Of a DNA stretch of 64,000 nucleotides, positions 61,799 to 64,000 are shown piece by piece (within the stretch, counting starts at the first letter, position 1; every line of letters starts with the position of its first letter). Source of the stretch: Flavobacteriales bacterium (GTDB lineage: Bacteria > Bacteroidota > Bacteroidia > UBA10329); NCBI GenBank assembly GCA_021739695.1, contig JAIPBM010000012.1, positions 54,612 to 118,611 of the forward strand, written 5' to 3'. Under the pieces are notes generated by a model. That model was not told where the DNA came from. It saw only the letters and a program-made list of their open reading frames with translations, and ran no database searches. A program made the position numbers and the translations under genes.

Positions 61799-62973
61799 GC
61801 ACGCATTTCTTTCAGCTTCGCTTGAATTTTCTCTTCGAGAATGGCACGTAATTCTTCGTTCGAAATGCTATTCAGCACTTCACTTGCGAAAGCTGTCAGT
61901 AACAAAGCCGTAGCACCGAACTCATCCAAACCTCTGGCGCGAAGGTAAAATACTGCCTCTTCATCCAACTGTCCTGTTGTACTTCCATGCGAACATCGAA
62001 CGTCATCGGCATAGATCTCCAACTCAGGTTTTGAGTTCATTGTTGCCTCATCAGACAACAGAATATTGTTGTTTGATTGATAGCCGTTGGTCTTCTGCGC
62101 ATCGCGATGAACGAACACTTTCCCATTGAAAACACCCGTTGCGTTTCCAGAAAGAATACCGCGATAGGTCTCGTTGCTATCGCAATGCGGAACGAGGTGA
62201 TCGACATGCGTGTGATTGTCGAACAATTCGTTGCTATTGATCATGTAAAAACCGTTCAGATGTGTCTCTACATTTTCGCCTTTTAGGCGGATGTTGAGGT
62301 TATTTCTGATGAGTTTTCCGCTCAGTTGAATGCAATTGGTGGTGAAATTCGCATCGCGCTCGCAACTCACTTCTGTGGTTGTCATAAGGTTTCCTCTTCC
62401 AACTTCTTGAACGAAATTCAATTCCAGTCGAGCATTTTTTCCAACCAAAACTTCAGTTGCGTGATTAAGCAACGAGCTTTCAGCTCCCGAACCCAAGAAA
62501 TGGTATTGACATTTCAAGGATGAATTTTCTTCGAGAACGATGAACAGACGAGTCGCTGTAAATTCACCATCCAGCAAATCAACCACTTGGTTCAACACCA
62601 ATTCTTCCTCAAGGTGTGTTCCTTTTTTCACTCGGACAACCAGAGCTTTGCCGAACAAAGCCGTGTTCAATGCCGCGTGTGCTTCTTTGCTGTGAATTCC
62701 GCTTAACCCGATCAATTTCTCATCGTCAGACCAAGTTATTTCAAGACCGGAAACCTTGGAATTTGAAATGCTGCATTTGTCAGAAACGAAAAGCAAACCA
62801 TTGTCAAACAAGCGCTTAATATTGGTGTATTTCCAAAGCTCGTGCTTCTTGGAAGGAATACCGTTTTCAGCTAAAAAACCTTCGGCTTCCGAACGAATGA
62901 CCTTGTAAGTAGCTGGACTTTTTGGCCCAGCCACCAAATCACTCAAAATCGAAGTTGTCATCGCTTCGCTCAT
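61795..62973 (-). CDS. sufD: SufD, Fe-S scaffold complex subunit
   Basis: A 392-residue SufBD-family protein with a right-handed beta-helix core and helical ends. NSKPELEIYADDVRCSHGST is the family signature near the C-terminus, carrying the Cys/His pair at the SufB-SufD interface. It starts inside the end of sufC (ATGA overlap) and ends inside the start of sufS. Confidence 0.95.
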   Translation of the reverse strand: MSEAMTTSILSDLVAGPKSPATYKVIRSEAEGFLAENGIPSKKHELWKYTNIKRLFDNGLLFVSDKCSISNSKVSGLEITWSDDEKLIGLSGIHSKEAHAALNTALFGKALVVRVKKGTHLEEELVLNQVVDLLDGEFTATRLFIVLEENSSLKCQYHFLGSGAESSLLNHATEVLVGKNARLELNFVQEVGRGNLMTTTEVSCERDANFTTNCIQLSGKLIRNNLNIRLKGENVETHLNGFYMINSNELFDNHTHVDHLVPHCDSNETYRGILSGNATGVFNGKVFVHRDAQKTNGYQSNNNILLSDEATMNSKPELEIYADDVRCSHGSTTGQLDEEAVFYLRARGLDEFGATALLLTAFASEVLNSISNEELRAILEEKIQAKLKEMRA

Positions 62974-63731
62974 GCTTCAGCCAATTCTTCTTTGATCCAA
63001 TCGTAGCCTTTCTCTTCTAGCTCAAGCGCCAATTCTTTTGTGCCCGAACGTACGATCTTTCCGTTGTACAGAACATGAACAAAATCAGGAACGATGTAAT
63101 CCAGCAATCGCTGATAGTGGGTGATTACGATAAAAGCGTTGTCTTTCGTCCGCAATTTGTTCACTCCACTTGCCACAATTCGCAACGCGTCAATATCCAA
63201 ACCGCTGTCCGTTTCATCCAAAATGGCCAATTTGGGATCAAGCATCGCCATCTGAAAAATCTCGTTTCGCTTCTTCTCTCCTCCAGAAAAACCTTCGTTA
63301 ACCGAGCGTCCAGCTAAGTTTCCGCTCAACTCTACCAATTGCTGTTTCTCTCGCATGAAAGCGAGGAAATCCTTCGCATCCAACTGCTCCAAACCACGAT
63401 GCTTACGCACTTCGGCCACCGCATTTTTCATAAAGTTGACGTTGCTCACGCCAGGTATTTCAACTGGATATTGGAACGCCAAGAACAGTCCTTCACGGGC
63501 ACGTTCTTCAGGAGCCATATCCAACAGGTCTTTTCCATTGAAATCAACTTCACCACCCGTCACTTCGTAGCTTTCATTTCCCGCCAACACGGACGCCAGA
63601 GTGCTTTTTCCCGAACCATTCGGTCCCATAATGGCATGCACTTCGCCCGGATTTACGCTCAGGTTAAATCCCTTGAGGATGTCTTTCTCCTCAACGCGGG
63701 CTTTCAGATTTTTTATACTTAACAAGCTCAT
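62970..63731 (-). CDS. sufC: SufC ATPase
   Basis: A 253-residue ABC-type ATPase that powers the SufBCD scaffold. Walker A GPNGSGKS is at 36-43, the signature FSGGEKKRNE follows the Q-loop, and Walker B is LAILDETDSGLD. There is no membrane domain. It overlaps sufD by 4 bases and is separated from sufB by a 99-base spacer holding a palindromic repeat. Confidence 0.97.
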   Translation of the reverse strand: MSLLSIKNLKARVEEKDILKGFNLSVNPGEVHAIMGPNGSGKSTLASVLAGNESYEVTGGEVDFNGKDLLDMAPEERAREGLFLAFQYPVEIPGVSNVNFMKNAVAEVRKHRGLEQLDAKDFLAFMREKQQLVELSGNLAGRSVNEGFSGGEKKRNEIFQMAMLDPKLAILDETDSGLDIDALRIVASGVNKLRTKDNAFIVITHYQRLLDYIVPDFVHVLYNGKIVRSGTKELALELEEKGYDWIKEELAEA

Positions 63732-63745
63732 TCGTTTATCTTTTT

Positions 63746-63825
63746 AACCGCGGAGACACAAAGTTTTAGCAAAGGGCGCGGAGTATTTTTTGCGAACTCA
63801 GCGCTATCTTGGCGTCTTTGCGGTT
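63746..63825. repeat. Palindromic repeat, family D, inside the suf operon
   Basis: The left arm AACCGCGGAGACACAAAG and the right arm CTTGGCGTCTTTGCGGTT are inverted copies around a 40-base centre that also has partial symmetry (GGGCGCGGAG, CTCAGCGC). It fills the sufB-sufC spacer. A single-armed relative is at 24258. Confidence 0.75.
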
Positions 63826-63830
63826 CATTA

Positions 63831-64000
63831 TCATCCAACACTTCCTTCCAGCGAAATCGCTAGTAGTTTCTGCGCTTCCACGGCAAATTCCATTGGAAGC
63901 TTGTTCAACACTTCTTTACAATATCCATTCACGATAAGGCCGATGGCCTGCTCGGTGTCCAAACCACGCTGATTGCAGTAGAAGATCTGATCTTCTCCAA
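63831..64000 (-). CDS. sufB: SufB, C-terminal part only
   Basis: The last 56 codons of the main scaffold subunit, cut by the right edge. They read [20 protein letters not shown], then [20 protein letters not shown] and the end [11 protein letters not shown]. The Cys in FYCNQRG and the GYCKEVL segment are diagnostic for SufB C-termini. It is the first gene of the suf operon seen here. Confidence 0.95.
   Translation of the reverse strand, partial: GEDQIFYCNQRGLDTEQAIGLIVNGYCKEVLNKLPMEFAVEAQKLLAISLEGSVG

Noticed and set aside
1..64000. tRNA, rRNA, riboswitch or CRISPR features
   Set aside because: No cloverleaf-like segment, rRNA stretch or known riboswitch core was recognised in the intergenic spaces by reading; a tRNAscan-SE and Rfam scan would be needed to be sure.

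Overview
The window is chromosomal DNA of a Bacteroidota bacterium, most likely a free-living aquatic flavobacterium of the Cryomorphaceae/Crocinitomicaceae type. This rests on several secreted proteins ending in type IX secretion (T9SS) sorting domains, on Bacteroidota-only families (DUF4286, DUF2480, ELWxxDGT repeats), on the order purH-mreB-mreC-mreD-mrdA-rodA, and on promoters of the Bacteroidota form TTG-N19-TAnnTTTG instead of -35/-10 boxes. Species assignment is inference.

Layout. 0-11 kb: a PpiD-like periplasmic foldase, a polytopic membrane protein and the rod-shape operon with purH. 11-21 kb: a MacB-type permease, a methyltransferase, a haloalkane dehalogenase whose 3' end overlaps mfd on the other strand, fbp, a small exported protein, an SSAT-like acetyltransferase and aspartate kinase. 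21-29 kb: a leftward run of housekeeping genes (2-hydroxyacid dehydrogenase, mgtE, rsmA, DUF4286, a TPR protein, a lipoprotein, serS, rpmA, rplU). 29-34.5 kb: a copper-monooxygenase-like T9SS protein with an odd haem motif, a drug/metabolite transporter, two HMA metal-binding proteins and an aldehyde dehydrogenase. 34.5-51.7 kb is the accessory part: a protein with two HTH domains, two nearly identical peptides of about 50 residues, an ELWxxDGT protein, a membrane TPR-LuxR regulator, a very large exported protein, a T9SS pseudogene remnant, two more large T9SS proteins, an array of about 13 inverted repeats before an HTH gene, and a ParE-type toxin/antitoxin pair. 51.7-59 kb: LolC/E-like permease, rbfA, an MsbA-like ABC exporter, an unknown protein, an RCC1-repeat T9SS protein and an XRE regulator facing a lipoprotein. 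59-64 kb: the suf iron-sulfur operon (sufB partial, sufC, sufD, sufS, sufE, a SufT-like DUF59 protein, DUF2480).

At least five families of short palindromic repeats lie between genes. Two of them occupy the only two non-overlapping junctions of the suf operon, one supplies the likely start codon of a lipoprotein gene, and one holds the upstream element of the ABC-exporter promoter. The strongest candidates for something new are the paired small peptides linked to T9SS genes and the operator array upstream of the HTH/coiled-coil gene. I saw no rRNA, tRNA, CRISPR array, transposase or prophage.
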